64,000 nucleotides of DNA from JAAYED01 sp040772225 (GCA_040772225.1 JAXGYO010000002.1:682001-746000); one strand, 5' to 3'; shown: positions 33,806 to 42,946, counted from the first letter of the stretch. Notes: generated by a model from the letters alone, not told the origin. Numbers and translations are program-made.

Positions 33806-34906
33806 CTATAGCAGGGAGTCGCGCCCTTCGGAACGCAGGCGCTCCACGAGCTTGCCAACGTCCTGGGCACGGTCACGATGCAGTACCAGCAACGCATCGC
33901 CGGTATCCACGATGACGAGGTCGTCCACGCCGACAGTGGCCACCATGCGCCCCGGGGACGAGTGAACGAGCGTGTTGCGGGTATCGATCTGCAGGCGCTC
34001 TCCGGCGCCGATCTGGACATTCCCATCGACGTCCTTCTCGCTGACGTCATAGATCGCGGCCCAGCTACCGACATCGCTCCAGCCCATCTCGGCGGGGACT
34101 ACTGCAACACGCTCCGCATGTTCCATAATGCCTACGTCGATGCTGACCGGGCGGATCTCCTCCCAGATGGCGCGCGCTTGCGGTTCCATGGGGCTATCCG
34201 CAAGGCTGATCGCATCGATCTGACGTCGCAACTCTGGCAACTGGCGTGCAAACTCTTCCAGTATCTGACTCAGCGTCCAGGTGAAATAGCCCGAGTTCCA
34301 GTAGAATCGCCCCGTTTCCAGGAAGGCGACTGCCTGCTCCAGGGCAGGCTTTTCCCTGAATCGCGATACGCGGAATACGTTGATACCCTGCTCCCGCCAC
34401 AACAGGTCGCCGCGCTCGATGTAACCAAAGCCCGTCTCAGGGTGTGTGGGAACAATCCCTACCGTGACCAGCGTCCCTTGCCGGGCCACAGTCGTCGAAG
34501 CCACGATCGCCCTGCGAAACGCAGCCTCATCCTGGACCACATGATCGGCATGCAGCGATACCATCACACCCTGTCCGCCTGTGCGCCGTGCCAGACGCGC
34601 AGCGGCCAGGCCAAGAGCCGGTGCCGTATGCCGGGGAGATGGCTCCACAAAGATGTTGTCGGCAGGGATCTCGGGGAGCTGAGCGGTAATGGCGTCGATC
34701 TGATCAGGGCCGGTGAGAATAAAGATACGCTCTGCGGAGACGAGCGGTACGACGCGATCAAAGGTGCGCTGCAAGAGAGAGCGCTCGCCCAGCAGCGGCA
34801 GCACCTGCTTGGGGGCCGTCCGTCGCGACAGCGGCCAGAGACGCGTGCCGCTCCCGCCAGCAAGGATGGTTACGTAGACGTCTGAAAGATCGCGGTTGCC
34901 GTCCAT
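33806..34906 (-). CDS. manC: Mannose-1-phosphate guanylyltransferase
   Basis: A 366-residue nucleotidyltransferase making GDP-mannose from mannose-1-phosphate and GTP, for glycan and lipid sugars. Signature motifs are LAGGSGTRLWPLSR with the catalytic lysine in RTAPKQVLPL, and FVEPSPRHTAPALGLAA. It is a single-domain form; no fused phosphomannose isomerase cupin is present. The start is set at the ATG at 34906 because AGGAG lies six bases upstream; an in-frame ATG at 34930 overlaps the dprA stop (ATGA) and is also possible by coupling. It sits between dprA and cinA in the ffh operon. Confidence 0.93.
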   Translation of the reverse strand: MDGNRDLSDVYVTILAGGSGTRLWPLSRRTAPKQVLPLLGERSLLQRTFDRVVPLVSAERIFILTGPDQIDAITAQLPEIPADNIFVEPSPRHTAPALGLAAARLARRTGGQGVMVSLHADHVVQDEAAFRRAIVASTTVARQGTLVTVGIVPTHPETGFGYIERGDLLWREQGINVFRVSRFREKPALEQAVAFLETGRFYWNSGYFTWTLSQILEEFARQLPELRRQIDAISLADSPMEPQARAIWEEIRPVSIDVGIMEHAERVAVVPAEMGWSDVGSWAAIYDVSEKDVDGNVQIGAGERLQIDTRNTLVHSSPGRMVATVGVDDLVIVDTGDALLVLHRDRAQDVGKLVERLRSEGRDSLL

Positions 34907-34926
34907 CTGCATCTCCTGAGGCCCAC

Positions 34927-36012
34927 TCATCGGGCGACCACGTAACTCATCTGGTCCACTCTCTTTACCACGCCTTTGAGCTCCATCATCATGAGCGTGC
35001 TGGTGACCTCCGCGGCCGGCAGGCCTGTCTGACGGGCGAGCTCATCCACGTGCATCGCCTCAACGCCCAGCACGGCCAGCAGCGCCGCCTCGCTCGCATT
35101 CTCCGGGACGTGCTCCGCCACTTCTTTGTGCTCCACGATCATGGTCAGATTGAGTTCATTGAGCACATCCTCGACTGAGGTCACGAGCTTGGCCTCGCCG
35201 CGCTGTATGGCATCGTTGGTCCCCATGCTGGTACGCGCCTGTACATTACCAGGAACAGCAAACGTCTCTCGTCCCTGCTCGAGAGCAAACTGCAACGTGA
35301 TCAACGCGCCGCTGCGACGATCCGCCTCGACGACAATTGTGCCCAGGGCAAGACCACTGATGATTCGGTTGCGCGGCGGAAAGTTGCGGGCTTCAGGCTT
35401 GACGCCGATGGCATAGTCTGAGACCAGAGCACCAGCCGAAATGATCTGCTCCGCAAGCTGGCGATGACGCGCAGGATAGATGCTGTCCAGGCCGCATCCC
35501 ATTACGGCAATGGTGCGACCGCCTGCCTCCAGAGCCGCACGATGAGCAATGCCATCGATACCGAGCGCCAGCCCGCTGACCACGGTCACCCCATTCTCTG
35601 CCAGCCCCCCCGCCAGGCGCTCAGCGATACCTTTTCCATAGCTGGAAGCGTTGCGGGTACCGACCACAGCTACAGCGAACTCGTCCGCCGGCGTAAGTCT
35701 TCCCTTCACATACAAGAGCGCCGGCGGCTGGTCTATCTCGCGCAGCAGCCGGGGATAGTCAGGAGACTCCCAGGTCAGCACATGGATCTTCAGGCGCTCC
35801 AGGCGCTGCACCTCTGCCTCCAGATCAACGCGCGACCGTGTGTAAAGCAGCTTTTCAACAGCGGCTTGATTTAGCCCGGCAGCACGCAAAGAGACGGCGC
35901 TGGCATGCCAGGCCGTCTCTAGATCATCAAAGTAATCAAGCAGAGCGCGGAGGCGCACCGGTCCGATTCCTGGCACCAACTGGAAACCGATCCAGTACTT
36001 TTGGTCGCTCAA
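34927..36012 (-). CDS. dprA: DNA-processing protein DprA (Smf)
   Basis: A 361-residue protein that loads RecA on incoming single-stranded DNA during transformation. The Rossmann-like core has VVGTRNASSYGKGIAERLA, VVSGLALGIDGIAHRAAL and the nucleotide-binding GCGLDSIYPARH. An N-terminal SAM/HhH-like region (5-65) and a C-terminal winged helix (about 300-360, MHVDELARQTGLPAAEVTSTL) complete the standard architecture. It starts with TTG. It lies 25 bp after rimM in the same direction. No other competence genes except cinA are seen here, so natural transformation is possible but not shown. Confidence 0.95.
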   Translation of the reverse strand: MSDQKYWIGFQLVPGIGPVRLRALLDYFDDLETAWHASAVSLRAAGLNQAAVEKLLYTRSRVDLEAEVQRLERLKIHVLTWESPDYPRLLREIDQPPALLYVKGRLTPADEFAVAVVGTRNASSYGKGIAERLAGGLAENGVTVVSGLALGIDGIAHRAALEAGGRTIAVMGCGLDSIYPARHRQLAEQIISAGALVSDYAIGVKPEARNFPPRNRIISGLALGTIVVEADRRSGALITLQFALEQGRETFAVPGNVQARTSMGTNDAIQRGEAKLVTSVEDVLNELNLTMIVEHKEVAEHVPENASEAALLAVLGVEAMHVDELARQTGLPAAEVTSTLMMMELKGVVKRVDQMSYVVAR

Positions 36013-36037
36013 GATGGCGCCCCCCCTGGCGGCCGAG

Positions 36038-36601
36038 CTAGTCAGCCAGGCCCTCTGGAACGCGAACCGTCATGGTTCCCGCAGTGATATCGATGTGCAG
36101 TATGACATCCTTGATCGCTGGAAGCAAGAGCTCCCCGGACCTGCCGGCGATAACGTATACATCGTTGGCGCCAGTCTCCAGAACCTCGGAAACGCGCCCC
36201 AACTCCTCGCCTGTCTCACTGCGTACTACCAGCCCCTCGATCTGATAATGAAAGTACTCGTCATCGCCGAGCGGCAGCGCCTCCGCCTGGTCCACATAGA
36301 CCATCAGACCGCGCAGCGCTTCTGCTGCAGTGCGATCAGTGATGTTCGCCAGAGACAGCAGCGCAAATTCGTTCAGTCTGCGCGCACCCGCGACTGCATA
36401 GCGAACCCGATCTGGACCCAAATAGACGTTACCCAAGGCGGAGAAGCGATCGGGATCCTCGGTCTCGACGCGCACCTTGAGTTCTCCGCGCAGGCCTCGG
36501 GGTGCCACAATCTGCCCGAGGACGAGAAAGCCGCCCTCTGGTGCATTCTGTGTTACCTGTGCAGCCCGGCGACGACCTCTGGGCCGTGACTGAACCGTCA
36601 T
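36038..36601 (-). CDS. rimM: Ribosome maturation factor RimM
   Basis: A 187-residue assembly factor for the 30S head that binds S19. Conserved motifs are LVLGQIVAPRGLRGELKV near the N-terminus and DDEYFHYQIEGLVV, then LLPAIKDVILHIDI of the PRC-barrel domain. An N-terminal basic tail of about 20 residues (RPRGRRRAAQV) is longer than usual. The ATG overlaps the khpA TGA by four bases (ATGA), a clear coupling. Its partner trmD is elsewhere in the window (44676). Confidence 0.95.
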   Translation of the reverse strand: MTVQSRPRGRRRAAQVTQNAPEGGFLVLGQIVAPRGLRGELKVRVETEDPDRFSALGNVYLGPDRVRYAVAGARRLNEFALLSLANITDRTAAEALRGLMVYVDQAEALPLGDDEYFHYQIEGLVVRSETGEELGRVSEVLETGANDVYVIAGRSGELLLPAIKDVILHIDITAGTMTVRVPEGLAD

Positions 36602-36828
36602 ACGATGTCGAGCACTACCCGGCGGCGGCCCTCAATGGTCCCGGCCACCTGCAGCAGCGCGCGCATTGTATTGGCAACCCGTCCCTTACGACCAATCACC
36701 CAGCCCTTGTCGTCTTGAGCGACATAGAGCTTGAAGATTATGGCCTGGTTGCCGCGCACCTGCTGAACACGCACCTCATCGGGATTATCCACCAGCTCTT
36801 TGGCCATATACTCTACCAGTTCGCGCAT
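36598..36828 (-). CDS. khpA: KH-domain RNA-binding protein KhpA
   Basis: A 76-residue protein with a single KH domain, including the GxxG loop in WVIGRKGRVANTMRALLQVA. KhpA-type proteins bind RNA and partner KhpB in cell-division and post-transcriptional control. Length and position between rpsP and rimM are those of most bacteria. GGGAGG lies upstream of the ATG; the stop is shared with the rimM start. Confidence 0.95.
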   Translation of the reverse strand: MRELVEYMAKELVDNPDEVRVQQVRGNQAIIFKLYVAQDDKGWVIGRKGRVANTMRALLQVAGTIEGRRRVVLDIV

Positions 36829-36862
36829 GCCCTACCTCCCGTAAGTAAATCTACGACGCGTA

Positions 36863-37162
36863 TCAGGCCTGCGCGGCTTCTGAGCCCATAACCTCTTCGA
36901 GAGTTGTCTCGCCCCGATTGATGGCCATAACCTGCGTCTTTTCCAGGAGCCGCCCCACGGCCTCTGATGGCTGCGCCCCGCGCCCGAGCCAATAGAGTGC
37001 GCGCTCCCGGTCGACCACCACCGTCTCCGGCTCTGTGCGCGGATTGTAGTTACCGATGATCTCGAGAAAGCGTCCATCCCGAGGGCTGCGCTGATCGGAT
37101 ACGACGATGCGATAACTGGGCTGGCGGATGCCACCCACCCTGGCCAATCGAATTCTTACCAT
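36863..37162 (-). CDS. rpsP: 30S ribosomal protein S16
   Basis: A 99-residue protein starting MVRIRLARVGGIRQPSYRIV, with the conserved GRFLEIIGNYNP and RALYWLGRGAQPSEAV segments. It binds the 5' domain of 16S rRNA. The ATG at 37162 is chosen because AAGGA lies seven bases upstream and homologues start here; an in-frame ATG ten codons earlier would add a non-conserved tail. It lies 52 bp after ffh. Confidence 0.97.
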   Translation of the reverse strand: MVRIRLARVGGIRQPSYRIVVSDQRSPRDGRFLEIIGNYNPRTEPETVVVDRERALYWLGRGAQPSEAVGRLLEKTQVMAINRGETTLEEVMGSEAAQA

Positions 37163-37214
37163 GCTCCCATCCTTCTCACTGAGTTGAAACAAACATCTAT
37201 GATCTGAAAAGCGT

Positions 37215-38540
37215 TCAGCGTAGCCTCGGCATGATGCCGCGCAAACCGCGACCGCTCTGCAGTTGCTTCATCATCTGCTGCATCTGTTCAAACTGACGCA
37301 GGAGGTTGTTCACATCCTGGACTGTGGTACCGCTACCCCGGGCGATACGCCGCTTGCGGCTGGCATTGATGATCTTGGGCGTACGGCGCTCCTGGCGCGT
37401 CATCGAGCTGATAATCGCCTCAGTCGTTTTGATGCCGCGCTCGGTGGCGTCGCTCGGCAGCTGACGCGTCACCTGCGACAGGCCAGGAATCATCTCCAGC
37501 AACTCGCTGAGCGGCCCCATGCTCTTGACGGCCCTCAGTTGCTCGATAAAGTCCTCCAGCGTAAAGCTTGAGGTGCGCATCTTGCGCTCGATCTCGGCGG
37601 CCTGCTTCTCATCAAAGGACGCCTCGGCGCGCTCGATGAGGGTGAGCACGTCCCCCATGCCCAGAATTCGCGAGGCCAGACGATCCGGGTAAAAGGGCTC
37701 CAGATCGCCGGGCTTTTCACCGCTTCCCATGTATTTTATCGGGACGCCGGTCACCGCCCGTGCGGACAGCGCCGCACCGCCGCGCGCATCCCCGTCGACC
37801 TTGGTCAGGAGCAACCCGGTTACCCCGATGCGCTTGTTGAACTCATCGGCGACCGCTACGGCCTCCTGCCCTGTCATCGCGTCGACAACAAGCAGCACCT
37901 CTCGCGGGGAAACCAATCCCTTGATGGCCTCGAGCTCTTGCATCATCGCATCGTCGATCTGCAGCCGGCCCGCTGTATCCAGAATGACAGTCGTGTACCC
38001 CTCGCGCGTCCCCCGGTCCACGGCATTGCGGCAGATACGTGGCGGCGCTACCTTGTCGCCCTCGCTATGCACAGGAATGTCGATCGTACGGCCCAGTGTC
38101 TCCAATTGCTGGATGGCCGCTGGGCGATAGACATCAGCCGCAACAAGCAGGGGGCGCTGGCCAAGTTTGCGCAGGTGCACTGCCAGCTTGGCTGCCATGG
38201 TCGTCTTGCCAGAGCCCTGCAAACCCACGAGCATCAGAACCACGGGCGGCTTGCCGCCCAGATCGAGTCGCGCAGGCTCTCCAAGCAACGCGATCAGCTC
38301 TTCATTGACGATCTTGATCACCATCTGGGCTGGTGTCAGCGACCGAACAACCCCCTCACCGATCGCCCGCTCAGCTACGCGGTCGGTAAAGTCCTTGACG
38401 ACCCGGTAGTTGACATCCGCCTCGAGAAGCGCCAGACGCACGTCACGCAGGCCGGCTTTGACATCCGCCTCGGACAGGCGGCCCTTGCCGGAAAGCTTTT
38501 TGAATGTCTCTTGAATCCTGTCTGAAAGGGACTCGAACAT
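37215..38540 (-). CDS. ffh: Signal recognition particle protein Ffh (SRP54)
   Basis: A 441-residue GTPase that targets nascent membrane proteins to FtsY and SecYEG. N domain 1-90; G domain with GLQGSGKTTMAAKL, DTAGRLQID and TKVDGDARGGAAL; and an M domain from about residue 300 with the 4.5S RNA-binding SGTTVQDVNNLLRQF segment and a methionine-rich end (FEQMQQMMKQL). The ATG at 38540 follows AGGTGG. It is the first gene of the operon driven by the promoter at 38579-38607. Confidence 0.97.
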   Translation of the reverse strand: MFESLSDRIQETFKKLSGKGRLSEADVKAGLRDVRLALLEADVNYRVVKDFTDRVAERAIGEGVVRSLTPAQMVIKIVNEELIALLGEPARLDLGGKPPVVLMLVGLQGSGKTTMAAKLAVHLRKLGQRPLLVAADVYRPAAIQQLETLGRTIDIPVHSEGDKVAPPRICRNAVDRGTREGYTTVILDTAGRLQIDDAMMQELEAIKGLVSPREVLLVVDAMTGQEAVAVADEFNKRIGVTGLLLTKVDGDARGGAALSARAVTGVPIKYMGSGEKPGDLEPFYPDRLASRILGMGDVLTLIERAEASFDEKQAAEIERKMRTSSFTLEDFIEQLRAVKSMGPLSELLEMIPGLSQVTRQLPSDATERGIKTTEAIISSMTRQERRTPKIINASRKRRIARGSGTTVQDVNNLLRQFEQMQQMMKQLQSGRGLRGIMPRLR

Positions 38541-38578
38541 AGCTCCCACCTGCGTAAATGCGCCATTCCAATCACACT

Positions 38579-38607
38579 ATTCTATAGTGAGCGGGTCCTC
38601 TCGTCAA
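38579..38607 (-). promoter_or_regulatory. Sigma-70 promoter for the ffh-rpsP-khpA-rimM-dprA-manC-cinA operon
   Basis: On the minus strand TTGACG (38607-38602) and TAGAAT (38584-38579) are separated by 17 bp. Initiation would fall near 38572, 32 bases before the ffh ATG. With the terminator at 31951-31984 it bounds an eight-gene unit of about 6.6 kb. Confidence 0.7.
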
Positions 38608-38629
38608 ACCGTGCGGCCGGCTCAAACAA

Positions 38630-38665
38630 CGATGGCCGGCCCGGGAGCACCGGAGCCGGCCATCG
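38630..38665 (-). terminator. Hairpin ending the arrestin-like gene
   Basis: CGATGGCCGGC (38630-38640) and GCCGGCCATCG (38655-38665) pair over 11 bp around 14 bases that themselves contain short complementary CCGG blocks. On the minus strand it is followed by GTTGTTTGAG. It lies between the arrestin-like gene and the ffh promoter and probably separates the two transcripts. Confidence 0.6.
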
Positions 38666-38679
38666 CGAGGACTCTTGAC

Positions 38680-39927
38680 TCAATCCTGTTCAGCATCCGT
38701 CGACGCAGACTCGACTTCAGAGGCGAGTACACGGGCGATGCGAGGTGCAGTCGTATGCACAGTGATGCCCTGATGCACCCGCATATCCTGCCCATTGGCA
38801 CGCGACAGCGCCGCGACTACTCGCCACGTGACCGTCCCATCATCGGTGATCAGTGTCGGGCGCCATTGTTGGGGGACATCGAAACTAAAGTCGTAAAGAC
38901 GCTTCTCTCCGAGGTTGTAGCGAGCCTCGGTCGCCAGAGTCGCCTCATCCTCCAGCCAGACATATGTCGTCCCCTGCCCGCCGGGCTGGCTCTCGCCCCG
39001 GTAGCGCCCCGTCTCAGAATTCCATCCATTGATGTACACGATCGTGTCACTTCCGCGCGGATGGTTCTCCACGCGCAAAAGCATGGCGCGCAACTCTGTG
39101 GCAACGAAATCCTCCGCGGGACTGACGATTACGCGGCCGCGCACGGTCTCGCCCTCTGAAAAAGTAGTATGCTGCAGTGCCAGGGCAATCTCACCAACCG
39201 CCGCGGAAGCCGATACGCGCTCCGAACGCTGCCCGGCGCCCGCTGCCACGCTTGAGCGCACCAGCAACTCTTCGTGCGCCTGGCCCAGCGGCTGCCCATT
39301 GCCATCGACCCGTGCAGAGAGCGTCCACCGAACAACACAACCATAGCCATGATGTGTTGGTACGGGATCATCGGGCAGCACCAGCCTGAAAGGATAGCGT
39401 ACTGGCACATCCCGTCGCAGCAAACCGGAGGGCACTATAGGCAACTCTTGCATATGCAACGTCTTGGTGTCGCGTGCCAGTTCCGCCTGAGCTCCGCTGC
39501 CGTCACTGCCCCCCTCGTAGACATACATGGCCCGGCAGGCCAGATAGACGCTGCCTCCGCTGACTCGAGAGTGGCGTCTGGTGCTGATGCAGAGATAGCC
39601 ATCGATGGCCTCGCCGCCGGCATAGCCACCCTCGTGCTGCGTCAGGTCCAGATCCACCGTAGTCTCGCCGCCACGGGGAGGTAAAAAGTGGCCGGCCAGG
39701 CCGCCAAGCAGCACTCCAAGCACAAATCCGCACAGAGCACCAACGATCGCACCCGCAAGGCCCCGGTTGATGGCTCCGCCAATGAGGCCAAACAGCAGAA
39801 AGATCACGCCCCCGAGAGCCCCACCCACGACAACGTTCTCATCTGCGAGCTGCAATATCGGCGAGATCGTCGGATGCGACTCTGCACGATCCAACAGCAT
39901 ATCCAACCAGGCTCGTACCTTCACCAT
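38680..39927 (-). CDS. Membrane-anchored arrestin/Spo0M-like protein
   Basis: 415 residues. Two glycine-rich membrane helices (about 32-53 and 58-81) are followed by two arrestin-fold beta-sandwich domains (about 90-235 and 245-400). The second has GEIALALQHTTFSEGETVRG and VRGRVIVSPAEDFVATELR, the sort of strands seen in Spo0M and arrestin-like proteins; the first resembles it with YPFRLVLPDDPVPTHHGYG. No enzymatic motif is present. The domains should face the cytoplasm if the short N-terminus is inside. Function unknown; a scaffold at the membrane is inferred. Two candidate promoters lie upstream (39977-40040). Confidence 0.7.
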   Translation of the reverse strand: MVKVRAWLDMLLDRAESHPTISPILQLADENVVVGGALGGVIFLLFGLIGGAINRGLAGAIVGALCGFVLGVLLGGLAGHFLPPRGGETTVDLDLTQHEGGYAGGEAIDGYLCISTRRHSRVSGGSVYLACRAMYVYEGGSDGSGAQAELARDTKTLHMQELPIVPSGLLRRDVPVRYPFRLVLPDDPVPTHHGYGCVVRWTLSARVDGNGQPLGQAHEELLVRSSVAAGAGQRSERVSASAAVGEIALALQHTTFSEGETVRGRVIVSPAEDFVATELRAMLLRVENHPRGSDTIVYINGWNSETGRYRGESQPGGQGTTYVWLEDEATLATEARYNLGEKRLYDFSFDVPQQWRPTLITDDGTVTWRVVAALSRANGQDMRVHQGITVHTTAPRIARVLASEVESASTDAEQD

Positions 39928-39976
39928 CGCTGCTACCTCCGGGGACTTGACTCATCGCCCGTGACGCATCACCCAC

Positions 39977-40040
39977 ATCGTACTAGCTGCACATTCTTGA
40001 GTCAACAGCCGCATTATAACACGACGCGCAATCAAGTAAA
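39977..40040 (-). promoter_or_regulatory. Tandem promoter candidates for the arrestin-like gene
   Basis: On the minus strand the nearer pair is TTGACT (40005-40000) and TACGAT (39982-39977), 17-bp spacer. The farther pair is TTTACT (40040-40035) and a consensus TATAAT (40018-40013), 16-bp spacer. Both sit in the 282-bp gap before the divergent glucosidase gene, which otherwise holds nothing I recognise. Confidence 0.5.
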
Positions 40041-40209
40041 GGCCCCGCGGCAGTTGAGCACCTCACAACGGCACTGCGTTTCGGCCCGGAATAGCGTCTA
40101 TACACTGCGGCTCCGGCTCCTGGAAGGACGCCGGCTCAAAGATGATTGACGCACCGCTGGCGCCAGCCTATCATGAGCCAGGTCCGTCGACTACAAACGG
40201 GGGTGCGGC

Positions 40210-41547
40210 ATGTCAGAGACACGGAGCTTTCCGAAGGATTTCTGCTGGGGAACAGCCACAGCATCGTTTCAGATCGAGGGAGGGATCCAGGAGCGCGGCT
40301 GGTGCATCTGGGATGACTTTTGCCGTTGGCCAGGCAAGGTCTATCAGGGCCATACCGGTGACGTCGCGAACGATCACTACAATCTCTACAAAAAAGATAT
40401 CGCGCTGATGGCCAGTCTGGGTTTCGGCAGTTACCGGTTCTCGATATCCTGGCCAAGAATTCTGAAAGACGGCGTGGGCGAGGTCAACCAAGTTGGCCTG
40501 GACTATTACAGCCGCGTTGTGGATGAGCTTCTTGCAGCCGGCATAGATCCCTACGTGACCTTGTACCACTGGGACCTCCCGTCGGCCTTGCAGCGCAAGG
40601 GCGGCTGGGCAGCGCGCGATACAGCCTACCGCTTTGTCGACTATGCCCAGGTTGTTGCTAACCATCTCGGTGACCGCGTCCAGCACTGGATCACGCACAA
40701 TGAGCCATGGGTGGTCGCCTTTGTCGGCAACCTGTATGGGTCGCATGCCCCCGGATGGGAAGATCTCGGTATGGCGCTCCAGGTCGGGCATCATCTGCTG
40801 CTCTCGCACGGCCTCGCGGTGCCAGTCATTCGAGAGGCCAGTCCAGGCAGCCAAGTCGGCATCACGCTCAATCTGTATCCAACCTACCCCGCATCAAGCA
40901 GCGAGGCGGATGTCGCGGCTGCGCGCATCCAGGATGGCTTTTCCAACCGTTGGTTCCTCGAGCCGGTATTCAAGGGCACATACCCTGAAGATCTTTGGGC
41001 CATGTTCGGCGGCCAGGTCCCACGCATAGAGCCGACTGATCTCTCCATCATCAGCCGGCCTGTCGATTTTTTGGGGGTCAACTATTACTCGCGCCACCTG
41101 GTGGCGGCAGATCCACAGTCCCCCACCGGTATCAAGACGCTGCATCCCGAGGGCGAGTACACCCAGATGGACTGGGAGGTTTTCCCCCAGGGTCTCACAG
41201 ACATCCTCATGCAGGTGCATCGCGACTATGCCCCCAGAGCCATCTACATCACGGAAAACGGCTGCGCCTATGAGGATACCCTTACAGCCGAGGGCCAGGT
41301 TCATGACGACAAGCGCACAGACTATCTGCGCGCGCACTTTGCCGCCGCGCACGCGGCGATCACCCGGGGTGTTCCTCTCAAGGGCTATTTCGTCTGGTCG
41401 CTGATGGACAACTTTGAGTGGGCGTATGGCTACAGCCGCCGGTTCGGCATCGTCTACGTCGACTTTGACTCTCAAGAGCGCTATCCAAAGGACAGCGCCC
41501 TGTACTGCCGGTCGGTAGCAGAGGCCAACGCCATCGAACTCCCATGA
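40210..41547 (+). CDS. bglA: GH1 family beta-glucosidase
   Basis: A 445-residue glycoside hydrolase that releases terminal beta-glucosyl or beta-galactosyl residues from oligosaccharides. The acid/base E165 is in ITHNEPWVV and the nucleophile E349 is in IYITENGCAY. The N-terminal FPKDFCWGTATASFQIEGG is a family signature. No signal peptide, so cytoplasmic, acting on imported disaccharides. Length is typical. It is followed after 17 bp by an M20 amidohydrolase gene on the same strand, and the pair ends at the hairpin 42900-42941. No promoter is obvious upstream. Confidence 0.95.
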   Translation: MSETRSFPKDFCWGTATASFQIEGGIQERGWCIWDDFCRWPGKVYQGHTGDVANDHYNLYKKDIALMASLGFGSYRFSISWPRILKDGVGEVNQVGLDYYSRVVDELLAAGIDPYVTLYHWDLPSALQRKGGWAARDTAYRFVDYAQVVANHLGDRVQHWITHNEPWVVAFVGNLYGSHAPGWEDLGMALQVGHHLLLSHGLAVPVIREASPGSQVGITLNLYPTYPASSSEADVAAARIQDGFSNRWFLEPVFKGTYPEDLWAMFGGQVPRIEPTDLSIISRPVDFLGVNYYSRHLVAADPQSPTGIKTLHPEGEYTQMDWEVFPQGLTDILMQVHRDYAPRAIYITENGCAYEDTLTAEGQVHDDKRTDYLRAHFAAAHAAITRGVPLKGYFVWSLMDNFEWAYGYSRRFGIVYVDFDSQERYPKDSALYCRSVAEANAIELP

Positions 41548-41564
41548 CACACAGGAGCAAGCAT

Positions 41565-42887
41565 ATGAAGCGCGAAGAGCTCAAGGAGCGTGTGTGCAGC
41601 GCCATCGACGCCCGCCGCGACGTCATCATAGCCGCCGCTGAAGACATCCGTACCCATCCCGAACTCGGCTACAAAGAGTTCCGCACCGCCGGAATCGTTA
41701 GCGACCACTTTTCTCGGCTGGGGATCGACCACGAAAGCGGACTGGCCATCACCGGGGTCAAGGGGAGACTCGCGGGCAGGGAGAGGGCCCTCACCGTCGC
41801 CTACATGGGCGAATTGGACTCTATCATCGTGCCCGATCATCCTGACGCCGATCCGGAGACAGGGGCAGCTCATGCGTGCGGGCACAACGCTCAGATTGCC
41901 AACCTGCTCGGCGTTGCCTATGGGCTGGTAGAAAGCGGGATCATGTCCGAGCTGGACGGCAATGTCGCCTTGATGGCGGTGCCAGCCGAGGAGTACGTCG
42001 AAGTTGAATACCGGCTGGCGCTCAAGGAACAGGGCAAGATCGAGTTCCTGGGGGGCAAGCCCGAACTTGTGCGGCTGGGTGCCTTTGACGACATCAGCAT
42101 GGCGATGCTCACACATCAGGCGAGTCGAGAATCCGGGAAACTGAGCGTGGGCGCCGAGACGAACGGCTGCGTGGTCAAGATGATCACCTATATCGGCAAA
42201 GCCGCGCACGCGGGAGGCGCCCCACATCGTGGCATCAACGCTCTCAAGGCCGCAACCCTTGGCCTGCAGGCCATCGACATGATCCGTGAGACCTTTCTGG
42301 ACGATGATCACATCCGAGTCCATCCGATCATCACCCGCGGTGGCGACCTGGTGAACGTTATACCGGCCGAAGTGCGGATCGAGACCTATGTGCGGGGCGC
42401 CTCTGTGGAAGCGATCGTGGCTGCCGCGGAAAAGGTAGATCGCTGCCTCAAAGCCGGTGCTCTGGCGCTAGGTGCTACCGTTCATATCCGCACGCTCCCG
42501 GGTTACCTGCCGCGCCGCCCTGCCAGCGCACTGGCGGCGCTCTATCGCCAGAACGCTGTCGAGCTTGTGGGAGACGACAACTGGTGGGACTCGACCTTTG
42601 GCGCCGGATCCACCGACATGGGGGATATCAGCCACATCATGCCAGCGATCGAGGCACAGGCTGCCGGGTTCACCGGCACCGGCCACGGCGCCGACTATTT
42701 GCCATTAGATGAGGAGACCGCCTATATCACGCCGGCCAAGGTCGCGGCCATGACTCTTGTCGATCTGCTTGCGGATGGGGCTGAGGGCGCCAGAGATGTC
42801 CTCGATGGCTTTGAACCGGCCATGACCAACGAGAGCTATCTCGCGTTCATGCGTTCGTTGGACGCCGATGTGACCTGGCAGGCTTAG
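41565..42887 (+). CDS. M20 family amidohydrolase (AbgB-like)
   Basis: A 440-residue metallohydrolase of the M20D group (aminoacylase, amidohydrolase, p-aminobenzoyl-glutamate hydrolase). Metal-binding segments are RTHPELGYKEF, GAAHACGHNAQIANLLG, the VPAEEYVE Glu pair, and the late GTGHGADYLP His. The dimerisation insertion runs from about residue 200 to 310 (GKAAHAGGAPHRGINALKA). AbgB cleaves folate breakdown products; here the substrate is open. CAGGAG lies seven bases before the ATG at 41565, favouring it over the ATG 21 bases earlier. Confidence 0.87.
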   Translation: MKREELKERVCSAIDARRDVIIAAAEDIRTHPELGYKEFRTAGIVSDHFSRLGIDHESGLAITGVKGRLAGRERALTVAYMGELDSIIVPDHPDADPETGAAHACGHNAQIANLLGVAYGLVESGIMSELDGNVALMAVPAEEYVEVEYRLALKEQGKIEFLGGKPELVRLGAFDDISMAMLTHQASRESGKLSVGAETNGCVVKMITYIGKAAHAGGAPHRGINALKAATLGLQAIDMIRETFLDDDHIRVHPIITRGGDLVNVIPAEVRIETYVRGASVEAIVAAAEKVDRCLKAGALALGATVHIRTLPGYLPRRPASALAALYRQNAVELVGDDNWWDSTFGAGSTDMGDISHIMPAIEAQAAGFTGTGHGADYLPLDEETAYITPAKVAAMTLVDLLADGAEGARDVLDGFEPAMTNESYLAFMRSLDADVTWQA

Positions 42888-42899
42888 GAACCTGACGAA

Positions 42900-42941
42900 A
42901 GCCCCGGGGGGAAGCAGCGATCTGGGCTCTCCCCCGGGGCT
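42900..42941. terminator. GC-rich hairpin between convergent genes
   Basis: AGCCCCGGGGG (42900-42910) and CCCCCGGGGCT (42931-42941) form an 11-bp perfect stem around a 20-base loop. It lies 13 bp after the amidohydrolase stop and six bp before the adenosine-kinase stop, so it probably serves both strands. No T-run. Confidence 0.6.
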
Positions 42942-42946
42942 AACTG

